NCBI RefSeq assembly: GCF_041080655.1
Contig: NZ_CP163525.1
Location: 1,054,001 to 1,118,000, forward strand
Source of the DNA: Streptomyces sp. CG4
Lineage (GTDB): Bacteria; Actinomycetota; Actinomycetes; Streptomycetales; Streptomycetaceae
Direction of reading: 5' to 3'
DNA length: 64,000 bases
Every line of letters starts with the position of its first letter. Position 1 is the stretch's first letter. Position numbers and translations under genes: made by a program. This document shows, one piece after another, positions 57,452 through 64,000 of this stretch. Under the pieces are notes generated by a model. The model did no database searches. It was not told the origin of the DNA and saw only the letters and a list, made by a program, of their open reading frames with translations.

Positions 57452-58822
57452 TCACGGGGGCAGGGCGAAGTCGGCCACGTACAGGGGCGAGGGCCTCGTA
57501 CCGGTCGACTTCTCCTGGTACATGAAGGACAGCACGCCGTCCGCCCGGACCCGCGTCTCGTCGATCACCACCTCACCGAAGGCGTTCAGGCCGGCGCCGT
57601 CGTACAGCAGGTTCCAGTCGGTGTGTCCGGAGGCCCGGGAGGCGGCGGCGATACGGCCGAACGGAAGGACGGCGTAGGCGTTGTCGTACCGGTCCAGGAC
57701 GAGTCCGGTGCGCTGGCTGGAGCGGAGCGGGACGGGGATCTCGGTCTTCTGCCAGCTACCGGCGGCGTTCTTGCGGAGGTGGAAGGCGCGTCCGTGGGCG
57801 ATGCGGTCGGCGACGTAGTCCGTGGTGCACGGGCCGAAGCGGCCGGGTACGTAGCTGATGATCGCGTGCGGTCGGCCGGCCGAGTCGACGGCCTGGCTCT
57901 CCTGGTTCATCAGGGCGTGGTCGGGCCCGAGCGGGTCCACCACCAGCCCCGGGCCGGTCACGGCGACCAGGTTCGGGCCGCCGGTGCTGCCCACGACCGC
58001 GCCCGCGTCGTTGCGCCAGGTCCGCCCGCGGTCGGCGGAGTGGACGTATCCGGTGTCGTGATTGGTCAGACCGCCGGCGCTGCACGCCACGGAGGCGCTC
58101 TGCTCGCGCCAGGTGAAGAAGGCGTGCAGCCGGCCCCGGGCGTCGTAGTCGATGCCGTGCAGATACATGTTCCGGGCGGTGCTGGACCCGTGCGCGCTGG
58201 TGTACGTGCCCGTCGAGCCGCTCCACTCCCCCAGCGCCGTCCACCGCGAACCGTCGTACTCCGCAAGGGCGTTGCGGCCGTCGCCGGAGACGCCCGCGCG
58301 GTAACTGAGCTGCAGTCCGCCCTCGGGGGTGGCGAGGAACTGCGGATACGTGAACCGCGGGGTGAGCGTGAGTCCGTCGAGCGTGGTGCGGACGGGCCCG
58401 AAACAGGCCGCGGTCCACGGCGGTTCGGTGTCGAGGAGTCCGGCGACGGACTTCACGTAGAAGAAGCCGTCGCTGTGCGCGTCCATGACGACATGCAACC
58501 GGCCGTCGGCCCGCGAGACACCCATCGAGATCACATTGTGGGAGTCGTCGCTCTTGAGCCGGTGTTCGAGGGTCACCGTCGACCAGTGCGCAGCGCCCGC
58601 GGTGCGGCGGGCGACGGTCGCGCCGCGGTCGGCGGAGTACCAGGCGGCGTACTGCAGGCCCCGGTGGGTGAACAGGCCGTTCTTCTGGAACGAGTTGTTG
58701 TTGACGAGACCGTCGTACGACACGAAGTACAGGGCCCGGGCATCGAGGAGGGTACGGCCGAGCCAGGTGATGCCCGGGTCCGCGGGCCCGCTTCCGGCGG
58801 CGGTCATGACAACGCGCTGCAT
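57452..58822 (-). CDS. BNR_4 family (sialidase-like propeller) protein
   Basis: A 456-residue protein of the BNR_4 type, a seven-bladed propeller related to sialidases and ulvan/rhamnogalacturonan enzymes. Asp-box-like motifs occur in YSADRGATVARR, VHSADRGRTWRN and a variant in YDARGRLHAFFTW. Other family segments are DDSHNVISMGVSRADGRLHV and HDTGYVHSAD. No signal peptide is evident, so it may act on imported oligosaccharides. ATG at 58822 has GGAAGGGG 5 nt upstream. It follows, by 17 nt, the end of a sugar-binding protein remnant, so it belonged to a transport/catabolic operon now decayed. Confidence 0.78.
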   Translation of the reverse strand: MQRVVMTAAGSGPADPGITWLGRTLLDARALYFVSYDGLVNNNSFQKNGLFTHRGLQYAAWYSADRGATVARRTAGAAHWSTVTLEHRLKSDDSHNVISMGVSRADGRLHVVMDAHSDGFFYVKSVAGLLDTEPPWTAACFGPVRTTLDGLTLTPRFTYPQFLATPEGGLQLSYRAGVSGDGRNALAEYDGSRWTALGEWSGSTGTYTSAHGSSTARNMYLHGIDYDARGRLHAFFTWREQSASVACSAGGLTNHDTGYVHSADRGRTWRNDAGAVVGSTGGPNLVAVTGPGLVVDPLGPDHALMNQESQAVDSAGRPHAIISYVPGRFGPCTTDYVADRIAHGRAFHLRKNAAGSWQKTEIPVPLRSSQRTGLVLDRYDNAYAVLPFGRIAAASRASGHTDWNLLYDGAGLNAFGEVVIDETRVRADGVLSFMYQEKSTGTRPSPLYVADFALPP

Positions 58823-58839
58823 CAACACCCCTTCCACAC

Positions 58840-59020
58840 CTAGAAGTTGAACTGATCGATGTTCTTCGCGTCGAACACGGTCGGCTTGCCGAGGTTGATC
58901 ACACCGTCCCTGTCGATGGTGTACGTCGTCCCGCCCGCCGTGAAGGTCTCGCCCTCCTTGCCGGTGATCTGTCCCGAGGCCAGCGCGACCGTGGTCCGGG
59001 CGGCCAGGACGCTGGCGGGC
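58840..59020 (-). pseudogene. C-terminal fragment of a rhamnose ABC substrate-binding protein (RhaS-like)
   Basis: On the minus strand GQITGKEGETFTAGGTTYTI and DRDGVINLGKPTVFDAKNID, then QFNF and a stop, match the end of rhamnose-type periplasmic-binding proteins (GKITGKxGxTFxAG ... VFxKxNIDxFDF). Upstream residues SVLAARTTVALAS fit the helix before it, then coding ends. Only about 55 of roughly 360 residues remain. It lies 17 nt before the BNR_4 gene and about 100 bp from lutA. Confidence 0.7.
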
Positions 59021-59120
59021 GGCCGAGGCGCGGCTCGCCCGGCGGTGAGCGGCGGTCTCCCCTGGGCGATGTCCGCCGACTACCCTGCACTCGTCCGATG
59101 ACCGATCCCGAGGAGCCGCG

Positions 59121-59876
59121 ATGCGTGTCGCCCTGTTCCTGACCTGTGTCAACGACACGCTCTATCCGGACACCGGCCGTGCTGTGGTGAAACTGCTGAC
59201 CAGACTGGGTGTCGACATCGACTTCCCGATGGGCCAGAGCTGCTGCGGGCAGGCACACTACAACACCGGATACCGGCATGAAGCGGAGCCGCTGGCCCGG
59301 CACTTCTCCGATGTCTTCGGCGGCTACGACGCGATCGTGACCCCGTCCGGGTCGTGCGGGGCTATGGTGCGGGAGCTGTATCCACGGCTGGGTGAGCGGG
59401 CGCGTGCCGAGGGACGCGGGGACTCGCTGGCGCGGGCGCTGGCGCCGGTGGTACCGAAGACGTACGAGCTGACGGAGTTCCTGGTGGACGTGCTCGGGGT
59501 GACGGACGTCGGCGCCTCCTACCCGCACAGGGTCACCTACCATCCGACCTGTCACGGCCTGCGCTCCCTCGGTCTGGGCGACCGGCCGCGCCGGCTTCTG
59601 CAGGCGGTCAAGGGGCTGGAGCTGGTCGAGTTGCCGGGTGCCGAGGAGTGCTGTGGGTTCGGGGGCACGTTCGCGGTCAAGAACGCGGAGGTGTCGGCGG
59701 CGATGGGCGCGGACAAGGTGCGCAGCGCCGAGTCGACGGGCGCTCAGGTGCTGTGCGCGGCCGACAACTCGTGCCTGATGCACATCGGCGGCACGATGAG
59801 CCGGCTGCGCACCGCCATGCGGCCGGTGCACATCGCGGAGATCCTGGCGAGCACGGAGGAGGAACCTGCCGTATGA
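59121..59876 (+). CDS. lutA: Lactate utilization protein A (CCG-domain Fe-S protein)
   Basis: A 251-residue iron-sulfur/heterodisulfide reductase-like protein with two CCG domains: MGQSCCGQAHYNTGYRHEAE near residue 40 and EECCGFGGTFAVKNAEVSAA near 175, plus HPTCHGLRSLGLG. LutABC oxidises L-lactate to pyruvate in the cytoplasm. It overlaps lutB by 4 bp (ATGA) and lutC overlaps lutB by 4 bp, a tight three-gene operon. ATG has GAGGAG 5 nt upstream. It is next to a decayed rhamnose-type locus, whose pathway would yield lactate via lactaldehyde. Confidence 0.93.
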   Translation: MRVALFLTCVNDTLYPDTGRAVVKLLTRLGVDIDFPMGQSCCGQAHYNTGYRHEAEPLARHFSDVFGGYDAIVTPSGSCGAMVRELYPRLGERARAEGRGDSLARALAPVVPKTYELTEFLVDVLGVTDVGASYPHRVTYHPTCHGLRSLGLGDRPRRLLQAVKGLELVELPGAEECCGFGGTFAVKNAEVSAAMGADKVRSAESTGAQVLCAADNSCLMHIGGTMSRLRTAMRPVHIAEILASTEEEPAV

Positions 59877-61351
59877 GCGGAACGTTCGTCGGTATGCCGG
59901 CCTTTCCGAAGGCCGCGCACGAGGCCCTCGGCAATCCCACCCTGCGCGGAAATCTGCGGCACGCCACCCACACCATCCGCGCCAAACGGGCCCGCGCGGT
60001 GGCGGAGTTGGACGACTGGTCGGCGTTGCGCGAGGCGGGCCGCCGGATCAAGGACCACACGCTGCGCCATCTCGACCGCTATCTGGTGCAGTTGGAGGAG
60101 TCGATGACGGCGGCGGGCGGCACGGTCCACTGGGCCGCCGACGCGGACGAGGCCAACCGAATCGTCACCCGGCTGGTCAAGGAGACGGGCGAGTCCGAGG
60201 TCGTCAAGGTCAAGTCGATGGCCACGCAGGAGATCGGGCTCAACGAGGCCCTTCTGGAGGAGGGCATCCGCGCCTACGAGACCGATCTCGCCGAGCTGAT
60301 CGTGCAGTTGGGCAAGGACCGGCCCTCGCACATCCTGGTGCCGGCGATCCATCGCAACCGGGGGGAGATCCGGGACATCTTCCGTGCGGAGATGGGCGCG
60401 TGGGGCCGGCCGGCTCCCGAGGGGCTCACCGACACGCCAGCCGAACTCGCCGAGGCCGCGCGGCTGCATCTGCGGGAGAAGTTCCTGCGCGCCAAGGTTG
60501 GTATCTCCGGCGCCAACTTCATGGTCGCCGAGACGGGCACGCTGGTGGTGGTGGAGTCCGAGGGCAACGGCCGGATGTGTCTGACGCTGCCTCAGACGCT
60601 GATCTCGGTTGTGGGCATCGAGAAGGTGGTGCCGACCTGGCGGGACCTGGAGGTGTTCCTGCAGACGCTGCCCCGCTCCTCCACCGCCGAGCGCATGAAC
60701 CCGTACACGAGCATGTGGACCGGTACGACGGACGACGACGCGCCGCGGACCTTCCATCTGGTGCTGCTCGACAACGGCCGCACCGACACCCTCGCCGACC
60801 AGGTCGGCCGCCAGGCCCTGCGCTGCATCCGCTGCTCGGCCTGCCTCAACGTCTGTCCCGTCTACGAACGGGCCGGCGGGCACGCCTACGGCTCGGTGTA
60901 CCCGGGCCCGATCGGCGCGATCCTCAGCCCCCAACTCCGGGGCACGGCAAGCGAGATCGACGCCTCGCTGCCGTATGCGTCGAGTCTGTGCGGCGCCTGC
61001 TACGAGGTGTGCCCGGTCGCCATCGACATCCCCGAGGTGCTGGTGCATCTGCGGGAGCGGGTCGTCGAAGGGGGCCCCGCGGTGCGCCAGGGCAACAAGG
61101 TGATGCTGAAGCCGGCCAAGGGGCATGCGGCCGAGCGGGCGGCCATGCGTGCGGCACGCTGGGCCTTCGCCCGCCCCGGCGCCCTGCGCACCGGCCAGCG
61201 GCTCGCCTCCCGCACCCGCCGGCTGCACCCCCGTACGCTGCCGGGTCCGGGCCGGGCCTGGAGCGGCACCCGGGATCTGCCGGCCGTGCCGGCGGAGCCG
61301 TTCCGGGACTGGTGGCAGCGCACCCACGGCGGAGAGGACGGCGCCAAGTGA
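59873..61351 (+). CDS. lutB: Lactate utilization iron-sulfur protein B
   Basis: A 492-residue protein. The LUD domain occupies about 60-300 (MTAAGGTVHWAADADEANRI, VKVKSMATQEIGLNEALLEE, VGISGANFMVAETGTLVVVE). Two 4Fe-4S motifs follow (RCIRCSACLNVCPVYERAGG and SLCGACYEVCPVAIDIPEVL), then the C-terminal DUF3390-like part (VMLKPAKGHAAERAAMRAA). Electron transfer to the chain is the assumed role during lactate oxidation with LutA and LutC. ATG overlaps the lutA stop. Length is normal for LutB/YkgF. Confidence 0.95.
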   Translation: MSGTFVGMPAFPKAAHEALGNPTLRGNLRHATHTIRAKRARAVAELDDWSALREAGRRIKDHTLRHLDRYLVQLEESMTAAGGTVHWAADADEANRIVTRLVKETGESEVVKVKSMATQEIGLNEALLEEGIRAYETDLAELIVQLGKDRPSHILVPAIHRNRGEIRDIFRAEMGAWGRPAPEGLTDTPAELAEAARLHLREKFLRAKVGISGANFMVAETGTLVVVESEGNGRMCLTLPQTLISVVGIEKVVPTWRDLEVFLQTLPRSSTAERMNPYTSMWTGTTDDDAPRTFHLVLLDNGRTDTLADQVGRQALRCIRCSACLNVCPVYERAGGHAYGSVYPGPIGAILSPQLRGTASEIDASLPYASSLCGACYEVCPVAIDIPEVLVHLRERVVEGGPAVRQGNKVMLKPAKGHAAERAAMRAARWAFARPGALRTGQRLASRTRRLHPRTLPGPGRAWSGTRDLPAVPAEPFRDWWQRTHGGEDGAK

Positions 61352-61989
61352 GCAGCAGGGACAGGGTCCTGGGCCGGGTGCGGCGGGCGCTCGCCGATGT
61401 GACACCGGACGAGCGGCCGTACGAGGAGGCCGTCGGCCGGGACTATCTGCGCGAGCACGGGCGGCGCACGACCGAGCAGACGGTGGAGCTGCTGGCCGAC
61501 AACCTGGCGGACTACCGGGCGATCGTGCACCGCAGTGGTGCCGAGGAGATGCCGTATCTCGTCATGCGGCTGCTGGCCGCGCACGGCTCGCGGGAGGTGC
61601 TGGTGCCGCCCGGGCTGCCGCCGGAGTGGATGTCCGCCGCGGACCCGGTGCGGATCCACGACCGGGCGGTGAGCACACCGCAGCGACTCGACCAGGTGGA
61701 CAGCGTCGTGACGGGCTGTGCCGTGGCGATCGCCGAGACCGGCACGATCGTCCTGGACGGCTCCCCCGACCAGGGCCGGCGCCGTATCTCGCTCATCCCC
61801 GACCATCACATCTGTGTCGTCCGCGTCCCGGACCAGGTGGTCTCCGCGGTCCCGCAGGCTCTTGAACGCCTCGATCCGGCCCGTCCGTTGACCTGGATCT
61901 CGGGTCCGTCGGCCACCAGCGACATCGAGCTGGACCGGGTGGAGGGCGTGCACGGCCCGCGGAAGCTGGAAGTGATCCTGCTCGGCTGA
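61348..61989 (+). CDS. lutC: Lactate utilization protein C (LUD domain)
   Basis: A 213-residue LUD/DUF162 domain protein (SSRDRVLGRVRRALADVTPD; VTGCAVAIAETGTIVLDGSP; WISGPSATSDIELDRVEGVH). LutC/YkgG completes the LutABC complex that oxidises L-lactate. GTG start overlaps the lutB stop as GTGA, so translation is coupled. It converges with the esterase gene at 62026 with 36 bp between. Slightly short of some homologues but all core motifs are present. Confidence 0.94.
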   Translation: MSSRDRVLGRVRRALADVTPDERPYEEAVGRDYLREHGRRTTEQTVELLADNLADYRAIVHRSGAEEMPYLVMRLLAAHGSREVLVPPGLPPEWMSAADPVRIHDRAVSTPQRLDQVDSVVTGCAVAIAETGTIVLDGSPDQGRRRISLIPDHHICVVRVPDQVVSAVPQALERLDPARPLTWISGPSATSDIELDRVEGVHGPRKLEVILLG

Positions 61990-62025
61990 CGGACCGTGCG
62001 GCGCGCCCCGGCGGAGATGGTGACC

Positions 62026-63081
62026 TCACCCCTTCGGGGCGGATGTCTCGCGGCTGAGGAAGCTGAAGGCGGCCGGGTACAGGCGTGTCCAGGTGTTGTA
62101 GTTGTGGCCGCCCGTGGGCAGCACCAGGGTCTGGGTCCGGACCGGGGTGCCGGCCGCGGCCTGGGTGAACTGCTCGATGTAGTGCGGCGGGCTGAGCCGG
62201 TCCTGGGCGGACGTGGCCAGGAACAGGCCGACCGGGGCGGTGGTGTGCCGCACCATGTCCGTGGGGCTGGTGCGCTTGCGGAACTCCGGGTCGCCGATCA
62301 CGCCCTCGTCGCCGGTGAGCGGATCGGGATCCAGTGCGGCGCCGGCCGCGAAGACCTTCGGGTAGGCCAGCGGGAGCCGGGCCGCGCAGAAGCCCCCGGT
62401 GGAGAAGCCCATCACGCCCCAGCCCTTGGCTCCGCTCTGGGTGCGGAACTTCTTGCCGAGCAGCTCCGGCACGTCGACCGCCATCCAGGTGGCCACTTTC
62501 CGGTTGCGTTGGTCGGTGCAGTCGGTGTCGATGCCGCCCGGGTCGACCGTGGGCATGGCCAGGATGAAGGGATGGCTGGTGCCCGCTTTCATGAGCTGCT
62601 CGAATTCCCCGGGCATGCCGCCGTGCTCCAGCCAGGAGGCGGGGCCGCCGGGGACGCCGTGCAGGAGCAGCACCACCGGGAAGCGGGTGTGGCGGTACCG
62701 GGGTTCGTTGTACTGCGGCGGTGTCCAGACGATGACCTGCCCGGACAGGGCCGAATGCCGGCCGCGGAAGTACGTGTCCAGCATCCCGGTCTCGGTGTGG
62801 GTGAACTTGGCGCGGTCCGCCGGGGGTCCGGGCATGGCCACGGCCCCGTTGTTGCGGCCGAGGAGGTCGTCCCAGGAGGCGTAGAGACCGTAGTCGTTGT
62901 TGATCCAGGTCGCGACCACCGAGATGGCGGTGAGCTGGCACAGGCCGATCATCATGAACCGCGACAGCCAGCGCACCGGCTGGGGTCCCCTGACCAGCGA
63001 CCACAGCGCCATCGTCCCGATCACGCACACTGCCGTGGCCACGATCAGCAGGACGAAAAACGTCGTTCCCGTCAGGCTCAA
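62026..63081 (-). CDS. Membrane-anchored esterase D/mycolyltransferase-like hydrolase
   Basis: A 351-residue protein. Two N-terminal membrane helices (GTTFFVLLIVATAVCVIGTM; FMMIGLCQLTAISVVATWIN) precede an extracellular esterase-fold domain: YRHTRFPVVLLLHGVPGGPA, the nucleophile Ser in GWGVMGFSTGGFCAARLPLA, and the His in LVLPTGGHNYNTWTRLYPA. This is the PF00756 (esterase D/antigen 85-like) fold, likely acting on wall or secreted esters. The start is a TTG at 63081 with GGAGG 7 nt upstream; no ATG/GTG fits. Convergent with lutC. Confidence 0.85.
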   Translation of the reverse strand: MSLTGTTFFVLLIVATAVCVIGTMALWSLVRGPQPVRWLSRFMMIGLCQLTAISVVATWINNDYGLYASWDDLLGRNNGAVAMPGPPADRAKFTHTETGMLDTYFRGRHSALSGQVIVWTPPQYNEPRYRHTRFPVVLLLHGVPGGPASWLEHGGMPGEFEQLMKAGTSHPFILAMPTVDPGGIDTDCTDQRNRKVATWMAVDVPELLGKKFRTQSGAKGWGVMGFSTGGFCAARLPLAYPKVFAAGAALDPDPLTGDEGVIGDPEFRKRTSPTDMVRHTTAPVGLFLATSAQDRLSPPHYIEQFTQAAAGTPVRTQTLVLPTGGHNYNTWTRLYPAAFSFLSRETSAPKG

Positions 63082-63252
63082 GAGCCGACCTCCGTCAAGT
63101 CCGTGATGAGTGATGATGTCGGGTTGCAACGGAATCACACTCAGGCGCGTTGATCCAAGCCGGTTCTGGCCATGGCTCCTCGCGCCCTCTCGTTCCCTCT
63201 CGTTCCGCCTCGTCGCCGAGCGTGCTCCGGTGGGCCCCGTTAGCGTGAGGGA

Positions 63253-64000
63253 ATGATCCGGTTCGAGCAGGTCACCAAGCGGTATCCGGACGGTACGACG
63301 GCCGTGGACGACCTCTCCTTCGAGGTGGCCGAGGGCGAGCTGGTCACGCTCGTCGGCCCGTCCGGCTGCGGCAAGACGACGACCATGATGATGGTCAACC
63401 GGCTGATCGAGCCGACCTCCGGCCGGATCTACGTCGAGGGTGCGGACATCGCCGCCGTCGACCCGGTGCGGCTGCGCCGCCGCATCGGCTACGTCATCCA
63501 GCAGGTGGGCCTCTTCCCGCACCGCACCGTCCTGGACAACACCGCGACCGTGCCCGCGCTGCTCGGCTGGAAGCGGGCGAAGGCACGGGCGCGGGCCGCC
63601 GAGCTGCTGGACCTGGTGGGGCTCGACCCGGCGACGTACGGGCCGCGCTATCCGGAGCAGCTGTCCGGCGGGCAGCGGCAGCGGGTCGGGGTGGCACGGG
63701 CGCTCGCGGCGGACCCGCCGGTGCTGCTGATGGACGAGCCGTTCGGCGCGGTCGACCCGGTGGTGCGCGAGCAGCTGCAGGACGAGTTCCTGCGGATGCA
63801 GGCCGCGGTGCGCAAGACCGTGCTGCTGGTCACGCACGACATCGAGGAGGCCGTCCGGCTCGGCGACCGCATCGCCGTGTACGGGCAGGGTCGCATCGAG
63901 CAGTTCGACACCCCGGGCACGGTGCTCGGGGCACCGGCGACCCCGTACGTCGCCTCGTTCGTGGGCGCCGACCGGGGACTGAAGCGGCTGTCGGTCACCG
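63253..64000 (+). CDS. Osmoprotectant-type ABC transporter ATP-binding protein (partial, cut by window end)
   Basis: The first 249 residues of an ABC ATPase. Walker A LVTLVGPSGCGKTTTMMMVN, signature YPEQLSGGQRQRVGVARALA, Walker B VLLMDEPFGAVDPVVREQLQ, and the switch His in VLLVTHDIEEAVRLGDRIAV. The sequence is closest in style to OpuCA/ProV-like glycine betaine/choline importers (MIRFEQVTKRYPDGTTAVDD, SYVASFVGADRGLKRL-like end where CBS domains usually follow). ATG has GAGG 3 nt upstream. Partner permease and binding-protein genes should lie beyond the window. Confidence 0.9.
   Translation, partial: MIRFEQVTKRYPDGTTAVDDLSFEVAEGELVTLVGPSGCGKTTTMMMVNRLIEPTSGRIYVEGADIAAVDPVRLRRRIGYVIQQVGLFPHRTVLDNTATVPALLGWKRAKARARAAELLDLVGLDPATYGPRYPEQLSGGQRQRVGVARALAADPPVLLMDEPFGAVDPVVREQLQDEFLRMQAAVRKTVLLVTHDIEEAVRLGDRIAVYGQGRIEQFDTPGTVLGAPATPYVASFVGADRGLKRLSVT

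Noticed and set aside
1..64000. CRISPR arrays, tRNA/rRNA genes, transposases, integrases or phage genes
   Set aside because: None was recognised: repeats found are tandem duplications or single palindromes, and no mobile-element protein motif appears.

Overview
The window is high-GC DNA with the habits of a Streptomyces chromosome or a close relative. It carries a subtilisin-inhibitor (SSI) gene, Tat-exported and lipoprotein hydrolases, a PAS/GAF/SpoIIE phosphatase, a DmdR/DtxR-type iron box, two CYP102-type P450 haem domains, many TetR/AraC/LacI/ROK regulators, and the short palindromic intergenic repeats common in that genus. No rRNA, tRNA, CRISPR array, transposase or phage gene was recognised. 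The right edge cuts an ABC transporter gene.

Layout. 0-4 kb: an ArsR/SRPBCC pair divergent from a DHA2 drug exporter whose promoter carries two TetR-like operators, then a membrane methyltransferase and SSI. 4.5-8 kb: a sigma-like/zinc-finger/membrane/ricin-lectin fusion protein, a Fic-like toxin with its antitoxin, and an O6-alkylguanine-DNA methyltransferase. 8-20 kb: a Tat-exported GH2 enzyme, a multidomain phosphatase/kinase regulator, an ECF sigma factor divergent from a Ser/Thr kinase, a DUF4232 lipoprotein, a polysaccharide deacetylase lipoprotein, and a second sigma/lectin fusion. 20-28 kb: AraC with a PhyH dioxygenase, an aldo-keto reductase, a GH114-like lipoprotein, a secreted protein, a flavoprotein, a P450 with its ferredoxin, and a deazaflavin oxidoreductase. 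28-41 kb: a TetR/permease/amidohydrolase unit, a GlxA-type regulator, a quinone oxidoreductase, a STAS protein, a PRPP synthetase, a GH16 enzyme, a PHP protein, a hydrolase and a ROK regulator. 41-54 kb: a self-sufficient P450-reductase fusion with a divergent PAS-LuxR regulator, a FusB-like EF-G binding protein, a FUSC protein, a conserved hypothetical gene, a lactonase, a HugZ/DUF2470 protein under an iron box, and TetR with a stand-alone CYP102-like P450. 54-62 kb: a pentapeptide-repeat protein, an S33 peptidase, a decayed sugar (probably L-rhamnose) locus, and lutABC for lactate oxidation. 62-64 kb: a membrane esterase and an osmoprotectant-type ATPase.

How the genes fit together. Several units look self-contained: regulator plus divergent target (AraC/PhyH, TetR/permease-amidohydrolase, TetR/P450, PAS-LuxR/P450-BM3) and the toxin-antitoxin pair. 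From 11 to 20 kb there is a concentration of envelope-signalling functions. The two paralogous one-polypeptide sigma/anti-sigma/lectin proteins, and the ECF factor facing a Ser/Thr kinase with no anti-sigma gene, are the most system-like findings. The window also holds several gene remnants: N-terminal DUF1348, a dehydrogenase C-terminus, PIG-L, frameshifted LacI, and the C-terminus of a sugar-binding protein. They indicate repeated small deletions in accessory DNA. All functions are read from sequence motifs and memory of families; nothing was searched.
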